Assembly: GCA_934636465.1 (NCBI GenBank)
Contig: CAKUAR010000010.1
Span: forward strand, 4,777 to 68,776
Length of the DNA: 64,000 nt
Direction: 5' to 3'
From: an uncultured Muribaculaceae bacterium
Lineage (GTDB): Bacteria > Bacteroidota > Bacteroidia > Bacteroidales > Muribaculaceae
Numbering within the stretch: the stretch's first letter is position 1; every line of letters starts with the position of its first letter. The notes under the pieces were generated by a model, which ran no database searches, was not told where the DNA came from, and saw nothing but the letters and a program-made list of their open reading frames with translations. A program made the translations under genes and the position numbers. Below are positions 55,653 through 64,000 of the stretch, piece after piece.

Positions 55653-55797
55653 GCGTCAGTCAGTTGTGTTGCTTTCATTCACACGACTGCGTGGCGTGCA
55701 TCATCAGTCAGCCTGTCACCGCGCCAGTCACGCCCTCACACGCCGCAGTCAAGCAGCCGCAGCGTCACTAAAAAGCAAAACAATATGTTTTAATTCA

Positions 55798-55805
55798 CAA
55801 ATTTA
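55798..55805 (-). promoter_or_regulatory. -7 promoter element of the TPR gene
   Basis: TAAATTTG on the minus strand, leaving a ~140-nt leader before the ATG at 55652. The leader is G/C-rich with CAGTCAGT-like repeats. Confidence 0.55.
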
Positions 55806-55929
55806 GAATTTTCATTCTATTCTCCCCCCACCTGCCGCAACCTCTGCCGAATGTTTAACGTTGTTTAACCCTATTTTTCACGCACACGCGGTTCGTCTGT
55901 CCTCTATTGCCGTCCGGTGCAGTGCCGTG

Positions 55930-55975
55930 AAAAAAAACGATTGGCAATGCCTTGCGGCATCACCAATCCGTTTCT
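55930..55975 (-). terminator. Terminator of the GH2-galM operon
   Basis: On the minus strand AACGGATTGGTGATGCC pairs with GGCATTGCCAATCGTT around a short loop, followed by eight T. Confidence 0.9.
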
Positions 55976-56038
55976 TTTTTATTTGTTTCCCATGTCTTGC
56001 GGCAATCATTGGCCGTCAGGCACAAAAAAGTCATCTCA

Positions 56039-57184
56039 TCATTTTCTCACCGAGAACTTATACACCGTGTGGCTGCTGTAGGTTTCTCCCGGTTTCAGCA
56101 CCGTTGACGGATAAGTCTTGCAGTTTGGCGAGTTGGGATAATGCTGTGTTTCAAGGGCTATTGCAGAGCGATAAGGGTAGGCAATGCCTTTTTTGCCCTT
56201 CACCTTACCGTCGAGGAAGTTGCCAACATACACCTGCACACCAGGCTCGGTTGTGAACACGTCCATCACAATTCCGGTCTTTGGCGAATAAACCGATGCT
56301 GCCACCTTGCTCACGTCACCCTTGGTGTTGAGCACGAAATTGTGGTCATAGCCATGACCGTTTTTCAACTGCTCGTCGTTGGCATTGATGTCCTGGCCTA
56401 TGGTCTTGGGTTTTCTGAAATCAAACGGCGTGCCGTCAACCTTCATAAAGTCGCCGTGGGTCATGAATGTGCTGTCAATCGGGGTGATTTCGTCAGCGTC
56501 TATCATCAGCTCGTTATCCAAAATGTCTTTCGACGGGTCCCCGCCCAAGTTCCAATACGAGTGATTTGTCAGGTTCACCACCGTAGGCTTGTCGGTTGTC
56601 GCGCTATAAGTAATGTCGATTGTGTTGTCAGCGGTCAGTTTATACACCACCTTCACATTCAAGTTGCCAGGATAGCCGGCATCGCCGTCTTTGCTAAGCA
56701 GCGTCAGTTCTATCGTGCTCTTGTCAGTCTGATTTGCAGTCCACACTTGGTTGTGGAAACCTTGCGGACCTCCGTGCAGGCTATGGCCGAAATTGTTGAT
56801 TGGCAAGTTATAGGTATTGCCCATAAGCTCAAACTTGCCTTTTTCTATTCTGTTGCCATAGCGTCCTATCAGCGCGCCAAAGTTGCCGTCAATGTGCTCA
56901 TAGTCAGCTATCGAGTCGTGGCCGAGCACCACGTCTTGCATTTTGCCGTCTTTGTCGGGCACCATCACCGACACTATACGTCCACCAAAGTTCGTCACGC
57001 ACACTTCCATGCCGTTGTCATTGGTCAGCGTGTAGAGTGCCACCGGCTTTCCGGCAACAGTGTCAACGAAATTCTTCGGGTCAAGCCCTGAGGCCGTCAA
57101 GCCGCTTCCGGTCTGTGTCGAGCACGACACGCCTGCCAGCAGCGCAAGGTACGAAGCCGCAATTAGTTTTGCTATCTTTTTCAT
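56039..57184 (-). CDS. galM: Aldose 1-epimerase (mutarotase), lipoprotein
   Basis: A 381-aa enzyme interconverting alpha and beta anomers of hexoses. The N-terminus is a lipoprotein signal with lipobox LAGVSC, so the protein is anchored to a periplasmic or outer-membrane face, not cytoplasmic. Family motifs: NFGGRIVSVMVPDKDGKMQD, the histidine LHGGPQGFHNQVW, TNHSYWNLGGD and the C-terminal glutamate region LETQHYPNSPNCKTYPSTVL. Twenty nt after the GH2 gene. Confidence 0.95.
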   Translation of the reverse strand: MKKIAKLIAASYLALLAGVSCSTQTGSGLTASGLDPKNFVDTVAGKPVALYTLTNDNGMEVCVTNFGGRIVSVMVPDKDGKMQDVVLGHDSIADYEHIDGNFGALIGRYGNRIEKGKFELMGNTYNLPINNFGHSLHGGPQGFHNQVWTANQTDKSTIELTLLSKDGDAGYPGNLNVKVVYKLTADNTIDITYSATTDKPTVVNLTNHSYWNLGGDPSKDILDNELMIDADEITPIDSTFMTHGDFMKVDGTPFDFRKPKTIGQDINANDEQLKNGHGYDHNFVLNTKGDVSKVAASVYSPKTGIVMDVFTTEPGVQVYVGNFLDGKVKGKKGIAYPYRSAIALETQHYPNSPNCKTYPSTVLKPGETYSSHTVYKFSVRK

Positions 57185-57204
57185 AATCTGTTTTGTTTTT
57201 ATGT

Positions 57205-59034
57205 TTATTGGTTCAGTGAATTAACCACAGCCTGATTTATTTCGCGCAAGCGTTTCTCGTCCATCTTAATCACCTTGCGGTCGTATGTCATGATGCCGTT
57301 CACCTCGGTTTCGCAGTCTGTTGTCTGCGTATAGACGCCTGCGCAATAGCCCTTGTGAGCCAGTTCTATCAGCTGCTTGGCAAACACTTCATACTTGTCA
57401 GTCACCTCTTTCGAGCTGTTGAATTTCACATATCCCCAGTTGTCTTTACTCTGCACCCACAGGTGTCCTTCCACAGGGAATCCAATGCCGCCAAACTCGC
57501 CAATGGCATTCACCTTGCGCGCGTCAAACAGAAATGACTTTGGCTCTGGATAGTGGTGCAGGTCGAGAATGTCGCCTTCCATGCTGAAGTTGCCTCCACT
57601 GGCAGGGTTAATCAAGTGATATGGATCATATTTCTGGGTCCATTTCACCACCTCGTCGGTCTTAAACTGGCCCCAAGCCTCGTTGAATGGCACCCACACG
57701 CTTATGCACGGATAAGAGCGGAAGTTATCAATGATGTCTTTCCATTCTTTGTAGTAAGTTTCCTCGCTCTCTGCCGAGCGGTTTGACTTGTCTCCACCAT
57801 AGAACGCGTCTTTATATTTCCACGGCTGCGATTTGCCGTAATCGCCCGACGGCATGTCTTGCCACACAATTATGCCCTCTTTGTCGCAATAGTTATACCA
57901 AGTTGCCGGCTCCACCTTTATGTGCTTGCGTATCATGTTGAAGCCCCACTCTTTTGTCTTTTTTATGTCATAAACCATTGCCTCATAGCTTGGAGCTGTG
58001 TAGAGTCCATCAGGCCACCAGCCCTGATCAAGCGGACCAAACTCAAATATGTCTTTGCCGTTGAGCTGCATGCGCATCACACCGTTTTTGTCGCGTCGTG
58101 TTGTGTATTTGCGCATTGCCACATAACTCTTCACTTGGTCCACCACCTTGCCGTTTTCCGTAAGGCTCACCACCATGTCATACAGGTTTGGTGCATCGGG
58201 CGACCAAAGCTTCACGTTCTTTGGCATATCCACAATCACCTTCTCACCGTTGATTGCCTTGCCTTCAGCCACCACTTTGCCGTTTTCAAGCACTTTCACC
58301 TGGGCCATCATGCCACAAGGCACGCCAGCCTTTGCCACGTCCACAGTCACCTGGTTGGCATCTACGTTTGGCACAATCACAAGGTTACTTATGTGCGTCT
58401 TTGCCACAGGCTCTATCCACACCGTCTGCCAAATGCCGCTCACTGGTGTGTACCAAATGCCTTCTGGTTTCAATCTTTGCTTTCCGCATGGCTGATAGCC
58501 GTCGGTAGTGGGGTCAAACACTTTCACCACCACCTCGTTCTCGCCTTTACGCAAAGCTGCTGTCACGTTAAAGCCAAATGGAGTGTAGCCGCCCTCATGA
58601 CTGCCCACTTTCACCCCGTTCACCCACACGTCGCTGCGCCAATCCACAGCGCCAAAGTTGAGCATCACGTCTTTACCGTTCCAGCTCGAAGGCACCTTGA
58701 ATGTGCGTTTGTACCACAATTCCTGTTTGCTGCTAAGCGATTTTCCCACGCCCGACAAGCTCGACTCCACACAAAATGGCACCAATATGTTGCCGTCATA
58801 TTTCTCCGGAGTTGCCTTGCCTTTGTCGGTGATTGCATAATTCCACAATCCGTTAAGGTTTTGCCACTCGCCACGCACCATAAGTGGTCGGGGGTACACG
58901 TTCCACACATCTTTTGGGTTTACACTTTTTGCCCACTCTGTCTTAATTTTGTCACCCACAGGGGCATAATTTTGGGCGCTGCCGGTGGCTGCAAACATTG
59001 CCAGCACCGCTGCCCATAAAACCATTTTCTTCAT
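57205..59034 (-). CDS. Secreted glycoside hydrolase family 2 enzyme
   Basis: A 609-aa exported beta-glycosidase with a signal peptide (VLWAAVLAMFAATGSAQ). N-terminal sugar-binding domain (GLWNYAITDKGKATPEKYDG, WYKRTFKVPSSW, DWRSDVWVNGVKVGSHEGGY), Ig-like domain, then TIM barrel. The acid/base is about E452 in WVPFNEAWGQF and the nucleophile about E513 in NAIGEFGGIGF. GH2 covers beta-galactosidase, beta-mannosidase and beta-glucuronidase; the RMQLNGKDIFEFGPLDQGWW motif is typical of Bacteroidales members annotated beta-galactosidase, but the sugar cannot be fixed. Paired with galM and outside any SusC/SusD locus. Confidence 0.9.
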   Translation of the reverse strand: MKKMVLWAAVLAMFAATGSAQNYAPVGDKIKTEWAKSVNPKDVWNVYPRPLMVRGEWQNLNGLWNYAITDKGKATPEKYDGNILVPFCVESSLSGVGKSLSSKQELWYKRTFKVPSSWNGKDVMLNFGAVDWRSDVWVNGVKVGSHEGGYTPFGFNVTAALRKGENEVVVKVFDPTTDGYQPCGKQRLKPEGIWYTPVSGIWQTVWIEPVAKTHISNLVIVPNVDANQVTVDVAKAGVPCGMMAQVKVLENGKVVAEGKAINGEKVIVDMPKNVKLWSPDAPNLYDMVVSLTENGKVVDQVKSYVAMRKYTTRRDKNGVMRMQLNGKDIFEFGPLDQGWWPDGLYTAPSYEAMVYDIKKTKEWGFNMIRKHIKVEPATWYNYCDKEGIIVWQDMPSGDYGKSQPWKYKDAFYGGDKSNRSAESEETYYKEWKDIIDNFRSYPCISVWVPFNEAWGQFKTDEVVKWTQKYDPYHLINPASGGNFSMEGDILDLHHYPEPKSFLFDARKVNAIGEFGGIGFPVEGHLWVQSKDNWGYVKFNSSKEVTDKYEVFAKQLIELAHKGYCAGVYTQTTDCETEVNGIMTYDRKVIKMDEKRLREINQAVVNSLNQ

Positions 59035-59465
59035 ACGGCTGATTTCTGTTTTTATTATTTGTTTTTTAATATGTTAATTGCTAAAAATAAAGAAAGCGTA
59101 GATTTTGGTTCTGTCAAGCTCCATGCCTGCCATAGTTCCACAAGCTGTGTGTCACCGGCACACATTCTTTTCTTGATTTATGCCACAAAAAGACATGTTT
59201 TTTCAAGTTTTTATATGTTCTGTTTCTAATTATGGATATTTAGACCCTAAAAAATATCATTCGCCAATCATGCCGCTTCGTGCGAAACGGCGCAATGTTC
59301 TTTGCTGACGCTTGTCATTACAAAGATGATAAATTAATTCCTTTTTCACAACACTTTTTTGCAATTCTGCACACGACATGGGCATTATAAATTTTCGTTA
59401 TTTGCTAAATTGCATAAAAATGCCGAAATTTGAAATCTAATAGACCACTAAAACAGATTTCTCTG
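59035..59465. other. Intergenic region between divergent genes
   Basis: About 430 nt separating the GH2 operon from the META-domain gene. A/T-rich with a short hairpin-like GTGTGTCACCGGCACAC at 59149-59165. No clear TAnnTTTG promoter on either strand. No reading frame or tRNA. Confidence 0.5.
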
Positions 59466-60353
59466 ATGAAAAAAACTATAATCTTGGCAATGGTTGCCGC
59501 TCTGGCCATGGCACCAGCACAGACCTTTGCCAAAAAGAGCAAAACGAAATATTTCAAACGCAAGGTTGTCGTAGAGCAAACCGTCACTCCGGTGCAGGAG
59601 CAGCCAAAAGGCGTGGCTATAACCGACGTTGCCTCGCAGCTCAACGGCGAGTGGACTCTGGTTTCCATGCACGGCAAGCCTGTGGTGACCCGCGACCGCG
59701 CCTACATCTTCCTCGACTTCAAGAACCATGAGTTCTATGGCAACAACGGTTGCAATTTCATCAACGGCAAGTTCTCCGCATCGGCAAAGTCAATGCAGTT
59801 TAAGGACATCATCACCACCTACGAGACCTGCCACAACGTGACCCCAGACCGCAACATCATGCGCGCTTTCAACAACACCACTTCCATGAAGATGCAGTCG
59901 CTCTACAACATGGACTACCTGATTTTGCTCAACAGCAAAGGTAACGAGCTGCTCACGTTCAAGCGTCTTAGCCTCGACTTGCTCGACGGCGCTTGGACCG
60001 TGAAGGAGCTTAACGGCACTAACATCTCTGCGCGCAACATACGCACCGTGATTGACACCGACCAGCGCACCATTCACGCCAACACAGGCTGCAACCTCAT
60101 CAACGGCATTATCACCATCGACCCCTCAAAAGATTTTGCAATACAATTCGAAGATTTGAAATCGTCGCACAACAAGTGCCCGAACATCGACATAGAGACC
60201 GAATTGCTCATTGCGCTTGAGCAGACCGAGTCGTGCAAGAAAATCAACAATCACGAAATGGCGTTGCTCAACAAGAGTGGCAAAATAGTAGTCGTGCTCC
60301 ACACGCTCGACCTAATCAAAGAGCGCAAAGCCAAGCAACCCACCAACTACTAA
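59466..60353 (+). CDS. Exported protein with two META domains (HslJ-like)
   Basis: The ATG at 59466 (MKKTIILAMVAALAMAPAQT) begins a signal peptide; the earlier frame start at 59430 is not used. The protein is 295 aa with two tandem META domains: LNGEWTLVSMHGKPVVTRDR with FYGNNGCNFINGKF, and LDGAWTVKELNGTNISARNI with IHANTGCNLINGII. META domains occur in HslJ, a heat-shock outer-membrane-linked protein associated with novobiocin tolerance in Escherichia coli; the role in Bacteroidales is unknown. Monocistronic. Confidence 0.88.
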   Translation: MKKTIILAMVAALAMAPAQTFAKKSKTKYFKRKVVVEQTVTPVQEQPKGVAITDVASQLNGEWTLVSMHGKPVVTRDRAYIFLDFKNHEFYGNNGCNFINGKFSASAKSMQFKDIITTYETCHNVTPDRNIMRAFNNTTSMKMQSLYNMDYLILLNSKGNELLTFKRLSLDLLDGAWTVKELNGTNISARNIRTVIDTDQRTIHANTGCNLINGIITIDPSKDFAIQFEDLKSSHNKCPNIDIETELLIALEQTESCKKINNHEMALLNKSGKIVVVLHTLDLIKERKAKQPTNY

Positions 60354-60412
60354 CCTTCACACCCAACCCAGCCAGCAGTGTGCTGCAAGCGCCCAACCCA
60401 GCCAGAGCAGCA

Positions 60413-60520
60413 GTGTGCCGGAGGCACACGTATATCGCCAACCCACGACTGAGGAGCGACAGCGACGGTCGTGGGTATCAATGCAACCCAAAAATGCGTG
60501 CCGGAGGTACGCGTACAACG
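60413..60520. repeat. Dispersed GGA-loop repeat, second location
   Basis: GTGTGCC-GGA-GGCACAC (60413-60429), CCCACGAC with GTCGTGGG (60442-60449 and 60468-60475) enclosing TGAGGAGCGACAGCGACG, and CGTGCCGGAGGTACGCGTAC (60497-60516). The last 20-mer plus ACG is shared exactly with 49848-49871. Confidence 0.8.
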
Positions 60521-60523
60521 AGC

Positions 60524-60554
60524 AAAAAAAGAGACTGGCGCCAGCGCCAGTCTC
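60524..60554 (-). terminator. Terminator of the pRiA4b ORF-3-like gene
   Basis: GAGACTGGCG (60531-60540) pairs with CGCCAGTCTC (60545-60554) around 4 nt; on the minus strand the stem is followed by seven T. Confidence 0.9.
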
Positions 60555-60578
60555 CCCATTATACGTTTGTTTTATTCC

Positions 60579-61124
60579 TTATTGCAAACTTGAGTCATCT
60601 AACTCATCAAGATTCTCCAGTTCATCGTCATTAAACGACTCATCGCCATAGAAATCGGCATCTAAGTCCTCAATAGAAGTGTCAATCTTCTGCGCATTAT
60701 TGTTGAACGTGTCGATGTCAACCACCTCTTTTGGAGCCTTACCCACTTTCAGTTCGCACAACGGGTCGTGCAGATGTTTACCGGTCACAATCTCTTTAAG
60801 CTTCATATAGAAGTAGCGTTCAGTCACATAATCAAACACGAACTTAAGTTTCTGACCTTCGTCTTCTATCAGTTCGTCAAGGTGTGTTTCGTCCATGAGC
60901 CAAATGTCCTCATCTGACTCCGTGTCCATATCCACGCTTGTCACCTCCTGCTTCTTGTTCCACTCGTCATCACACACGTAGAAAGAATCCATTTGGTCCT
61001 TGCTGTAGCCAGCAGCTTCCAGTATCGCGTTGCGCAGACGCATAAACGTGTCGCTCGAATCTATAGCTATGTCAAGTTTAAAATTCTCGGCTTCTTCTGA
61101 GCCAACCAGGAATTTATAAATCAT
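60579..61124 (-). CDS. Plasmid pRiA4b ORF-3 / IS1096 TnpR-like family protein
   Basis: A 181-aa soluble, strongly acidic protein. The N-terminal ~125 residues (YKFLVGSEEAENFKLDIAID, SFYVCDDEWNKKQEVTSVDM, LKFVFDYVTERYFYMKLKEI) fit the pRiA4b ORF-3-like beta-rich fold; the rest is a D/E-rich tail ending DELENLDELDDSSLQ. Despite the family name no transposase function is implied. Many Bacteroidales carry one copy as a chromosomal gene of unknown role. Confidence 0.7.
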   Translation of the reverse strand: MIYKFLVGSEEAENFKLDIAIDSSDTFMRLRNAILEAAGYSKDQMDSFYVCDDEWNKKQEVTSVDMDTESDEDIWLMDETHLDELIEDEGQKLKFVFDYVTERYFYMKLKEIVTGKHLHDPLCELKVGKAPKEVVDIDTFNNNAQKIDTSIEDLDADFYGDESFNDDELENLDELDDSSLQ

Positions 61125-61337
61125 ATCTCTAATGCTGTTATTTGTAGTTCTAAAACGTTACGAAATTACGGAAAAATAATAGCACGCAAGCATTTTTACT
61201 GTTTTTTTTTTGAGCCGAACATTTTTTTTATTCCACACAAGTTTTTCCGCGTTTTTTTTGCTCTCAAAAAGCCCTGCCCAGCCACAAAAAAAACATTAAA
61301 ATGAGCAAGCTTAAATTTGCTTTTCTCACACAAGCAT

Positions 61338-61370
61338 TGAGGGGGAAAACCGCTTGGTTCTCCCCCTCAA
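61338..61370 (-). terminator. Hairpin at the end of the serine palmitoyltransferase gene
   Basis: TTGAGGGGGA (61338-61347) pairs with TCCCCCTCAA (61361-61370), extended by AACC/GGTT. The U-tract on the minus strand is poor, so it may act as a 3' stabiliser as well as a terminator. Confidence 0.6.
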
Positions 61371-61420
61371 CAATATCTTTTTGTGTCAGCCGCTATTGGC
61401 CGTCAACTTTCCATTTTTTC

Positions 61421-62608
61421 TTATGGAATCAAATTATATTCACGGAACACTTTCTGAATCTTCTCAAGAGCAAACGTAACCTGGTCTTTAGTGTGCGTAG
61501 CCATCAAGCTGAATCTGATGAGAGTGTCGCTTGGAGCCACGGCTGGCGAAACCACAGGGTTCACGAAAATGCCTTCATTAAACAAGTCGCGCACTATGGC
61601 AAACGTCTTGTTGTTGTCGCGGATAAACAGCGGTATGATTGGCGTTTCGGTGTGGCCTATCTCGCAGCCCATTTGCTTAAAGCCGTCGAGAGCATAGTTT
61701 GTTATGTCCCACAAATGCTTCTGACGCTCTGGCTCGCTCTCCATGATGTCGAGTGCGGCAAGCACTGCTGCCGTAGAGGCCGGAGTGATGCTCGCTGTGA
61801 AGATGTAAGAGCGTGAGTGGTGGCGCAAGAAGTTTGTGATGTTCTTGCTTGTGGCGATAAAACCGCCCAGCGATGCCAGCGACTTGCTGAATGTACCCAT
61901 AATCAAGTCAACCTTGTCGCGCAGACCGAAGTGGTCGCACACACCGCGTCCGCCTTTGCCAAACACGCCTATGCCGTGAGCCTCGTCAACCATGATGTTG
62001 GCGTTATATTTCTCTGCCAGCTCCACAATGTCAGGCAGCTTGCACACGTCACCCTCCATTGAGAACACGCCGTCGGTCACAATCAGTTTCACGCGGTCGG
62101 GGTCGCACTTCTTCAGTTGGCTTTCAAGCGAAGCCATGTCGTTGTGCTTATACTTCAATGAATTTGAGAACGACAATCTGCGTCCTTCAATTATAGAGGC
62201 ATGGTCTTGCTCGTCCCACAAAATATAGTCATCACGACCTGTCAAGCTCGAAACAACGCCCAAATTCACCTCAAAGCCCGAAGAATACACCATTGCATCT
62301 TCCTTGCCCTCATATTCTGCCAAGCGCTTCTCAAGCTGCTTGTGTATGTCGAGCGTTCCGTTCAAAAATGGAGAACCGGCACAACCGGTGCCATATTTTT
62401 TCACTGCTTCTATTGCCGCCTCTTTTATTTTTGGGTGATTTACCAATCCCGAATAGCAGTTTGAACCAAACATCAACACCTTTTTACCGTTAATCAGCAC
62501 CTCTGTGTCTTGTTCGCTCGAGATTGCTCTGAAATAAGGATAAATCCCGGCAGCCTTAGCTTTTTGGGGTTCATCATAAGCCGATAGCTTAGCCTCTAAT
62601 AAATTCAT
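61421..62608 (-). CDS. spt: Serine palmitoyltransferase
   Basis: A 395-aa PLP enzyme of the alpha-oxoamine synthase family that condenses serine with palmitoyl-CoA, the first step of Bacteroidales sphingolipid synthesis. The N-terminus (SAYDEPQKAKAAGIYPYFRA, LMFGSNCYSGLVNHPKIKEA) follows the Bacteroides SPT pattern rather than 2-amino-3-ketobutyrate ligase. Active-site residues: H136 (DEQDHASII), D208 and H211 (VDEAHGIGVFG) and the PLP lysine K242 (GTFSKSLASLGGF). Monocistronic with its own -7 box. Confidence 0.9.
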   Translation of the reverse strand: MNLLEAKLSAYDEPQKAKAAGIYPYFRAISSEQDTEVLINGKKVLMFGSNCYSGLVNHPKIKEAAIEAVKKYGTGCAGSPFLNGTLDIHKQLEKRLAEYEGKEDAMVYSSGFEVNLGVVSSLTGRDDYILWDEQDHASIIEGRRLSFSNSLKYKHNDMASLESQLKKCDPDRVKLIVTDGVFSMEGDVCKLPDIVELAEKYNANIMVDEAHGIGVFGKGGRGVCDHFGLRDKVDLIMGTFSKSLASLGGFIATSKNITNFLRHHSRSYIFTASITPASTAAVLAALDIMESEPERQKHLWDITNYALDGFKQMGCEIGHTETPIIPLFIRDNNKTFAIVRDLFNEGIFVNPVVSPAVAPSDTLIRFSLMATHTKDQVTFALEKIQKVFREYNLIP

Positions 62609-62685
62609 TGTCTATTTGAAAATGTGTATAAAAATTCTATATTATCTACGCACTTACTTCACTCTCTTTAATTTTACGTAGGCTA

Positions 62686-62693
62686 CAAAATTA
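62686..62693 (-). promoter_or_regulatory. -7 promoter element of spt
   Basis: TAATTTTG on the minus strand, 78 nt before the spt ATG. Confidence 0.6.
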
Positions 62694-62714
62694 CTAAATA
62701 TTCTTTTAAAAAGA

Positions 62715-62750
62715 AGAAAAAAGCAAAACATTTTGACTTGTTTTGCTTTT
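62715..62750 (-). terminator. Terminator of the CorA-type gene
   Basis: AAAAGCAAAACA (62719-62730) pairs perfectly with TGTTTTGCTTTT (62739-62750); a T-rich run follows on the minus strand. Confidence 0.85.
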
Positions 62751-62834
62751 AATTCTAAATTTTTCATTCTGTTTTTGCGCCACTTGCACTCGCTCAACCA
62801 GCCTTGCCAAGCCGCTTCGGCGCACATTGCCGGG

Positions 62835-63758
62835 TCAAAACCACTTTATGCGTTTAAACAGGAAAAATGCTCCCGCCGACAGCACCACACACAGCACCAG
62901 TATGAACGCAAATGCCCAACTTGCCGTTTCAACAGGCAGAGCCACGTTCATGCCATACAGGCTGGCTATAAACGTTGGCAGCATCAGTATTATAGAGATG
63001 CTCGTCATGCGCTTCATTATCACGTTCAAGTTGTTTGATATAATTGAGGCAAAAGCGTCCATTGTTCCGGTCAAGATGTCGGTATACACCTTCACCGTGT
63101 TGAGTGCCTGTTGCAGCTCTATGTCCACGTCTTCTATCAAGTCATTGTCTATCAAGCCTGTGTTCTGGAAACGTGTGCGCAACCTCAGCAAAAGCGACTC
63201 GTTGCCTCTTATCGACGTGTTGAAATAAACAAGGCTCTTTTGCATGTTGCGCAGTTTCAGCAGGTCCTCGTTTCTTATGCTGCGCTCAAGCCCGTCCTCG
63301 GCGTTGTTTATGTCCACATTCATCACCTTCAGATATTTCAAGAACCACACTGCCGACGACAATATCAGCCTCATGATTAGCACCACGCGGTTTGGCACTT
63401 CGCGGTTGCGCATGCCGTTATATTGTATGAAGTCGTCTATCACCTCGTTTTCGTAGTAGCACAGCACGGCCACAATGTCGTTGTTCGTAATCACGCCCAC
63501 AGGCACGGTGGTGTATGGAATGTCGTCGTCCTGACTCGGGCGCGGCACACGCAGCACCGTCAGCAGCCAGTCGCCATCGTTCTCCGTACGCGGTCGCTCA
63601 TCGGCATCTGAAATGTCTGATATGAATGATTCCGGCACACCAAGTTCCCTCAAGTAGTCAAGCTCGTCGTCATTTGGTTGTGTCACTTTTATCCAACAGC
63701 CTTTTTGCCATTGGTCAACTCTCTTGAAATCTTTGCCGAAAAGTAGGAATTCTTTCAT
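62835..63758 (-). CDS. corA: CorA-family divalent cation transporter
   Basis: A 307-aa Mg2+/Co2+ channel subunit. A cytoplasmic alpha/beta domain is followed by long helices (about 150-245) and two membrane segments; the selectivity motif is Y268-G-M-N271 at the end of the first, and a basic FKRIKWF tail closes the protein. Length and layout are normal for the CorA superfamily. The -7 box at 63925 leaves a leader of about 160 nt. Confidence 0.95.
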   Translation of the reverse strand: MKEFLLFGKDFKRVDQWQKGCWIKVTQPNDDELDYLRELGVPESFISDISDADERPRTENDGDWLLTVLRVPRPSQDDDIPYTTVPVGVITNNDIVAVLCYYENEVIDDFIQYNGMRNREVPNRVVLIMRLILSSAVWFLKYLKVMNVDINNAEDGLERSIRNEDLLKLRNMQKSLVYFNTSIRGNESLLLRLRTRFQNTGLIDNDLIEDVDIELQQALNTVKVYTDILTGTMDAFASIISNNLNVIMKRMTSISIILMLPTFIASLYGMNVALPVETASWAFAFILVLCVVLSAGAFFLFKRIKWF

Positions 63759-63924
63759 TTGTGCGCCTCCTTTCTGTGTTTGTTATCCCAACAGCCCAGG
63801 AGTCGCCTTTCCGTTCATTTTCTACGGATATGCCGCTTCTGTGGCCATTGTAATTTGTTTGTTACGTCTGCAATATTTAGTGGAACACTATCGCCCATTG
63901 ATTTGTTTTTGTTGTTTTCGGGTG

Positions 63925-63932
63925 CAAAGTTA
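63925..63932 (-). promoter_or_regulatory. -7 promoter element of the CorA-type gene
   Basis: TAACTTTG on the minus strand, with TTTC at 63953-63956 exactly 20 nt upstream as a degenerate -33 element. Confidence 0.65.
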
Positions 63933-64000
63933 CTACAAAAAAGTGAAATGCGGAAAGATATAGTGATAGAATTGAGTTACAAGGGTTTTGGTTGAAGTGG

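Noticed and set aside
60579..61124. Reading the pRiA4b ORF-3 / IS1096 TnpR-like gene as evidence of a mobile element
   Set aside because: The family name is historical; there is no transposase, inverted terminal repeat or target duplication around it, and it has its own terminator.
61312..61319. TAAATTTG on the plus strand as a promoter
   Set aside because: It faces into the end of the minus-strand spt gene with no plus-strand gene downstream, and no -33 element is present; probably chance in A/T-rich DNA.

Overview
The window looks like a chromosomal segment from a gut-type Bacteroidales bacterium; Muribaculaceae, Prevotellaceae or Bacteroidaceae are all possible and the family cannot be fixed by eye. 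Four things support this. Promoters follow the Bacteroidota form (-33 TTTG, about 20 nt, then -7 TAnnTTTG) in front of most genes. The primary sigma factor is the short form, lacking region 1.1. Phylum-specific families are present (CHU_C-type C-terminal domain, BT_3928-type DoxX protein, DUF1599, Bacteroides-type serine palmitoyltransferase). Several gene orders are known from this phylum: purH-mreBCD-mrdA-rodA, thrS-infC-rpmI-rplT and DUF1599-BT_3928-tpiA-SPOR-folE. No insertion sequence, prophage, CRISPR array or rRNA operon is visible.

Layout. 1-2.96 kb (minus) is an A/T-rich accessory operon: two uncharacterised proteins, a tiny membrane protein and a MoxR/RavA-type AAA ATPase cut by the window edge. 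3.4-12.7 kb (plus) holds a DegP/HtrA protease, rpoD, leuC with a leuD fused to a 2-isopropylmalate/citramalate synthase-like enzyme, a mu-crystallin-family gene and pyrK-pyrD. 12.8-18.5 kb (minus) holds an XRE regulator, uvrA and a CHU_C-domain secreted protein. 18.7-30.2 kb (plus) holds purL, then purH and the full elongasome operon. 30.2-41.4 kb (minus) holds uraA, miaA, a DPP-IV-like peptidase, acyl-CoA dehydrogenase with etfA/etfB, rarA and an unknown secreted protein. 41.6-43.4 kb (plus) holds an NhaC antiporter and a TonB-C-like protein.

43.7-48.3 kb (minus) holds tRNA-Leu(GAG) and three tandem tRNA-Gly(GCC), then folE, a SPOR protein, tpiA, a DoxX-type membrane protein and DUF1599. 48.3-48.95 kb holds a strong candidate structured RNA (Bacteroidales-1 type) and a long imperfect inverted repeat. 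48.9-63.8 kb holds an unknown secreted protein, the thrS-infC-rpmI-rplT operon, a TPR protein, galM with a GH2 glycosidase, a double META-domain protein, a pRiA4b ORF-3-like protein, serine palmitoyltransferase and a CorA-type transporter.

Most of the window is housekeeping: cell-wall elongation, purine and pyrimidine synthesis, branched-chain amino acids, translation, sphingolipid synthesis and DNA repair. The parts worth a second look are the accessory RavA operon, the LeuD fusion, the candidate RNA downstream of rplT, the 122-bp tRNA-Gly tandem repeat, and several dispersed intergenic repeats, some of which carry promoters.
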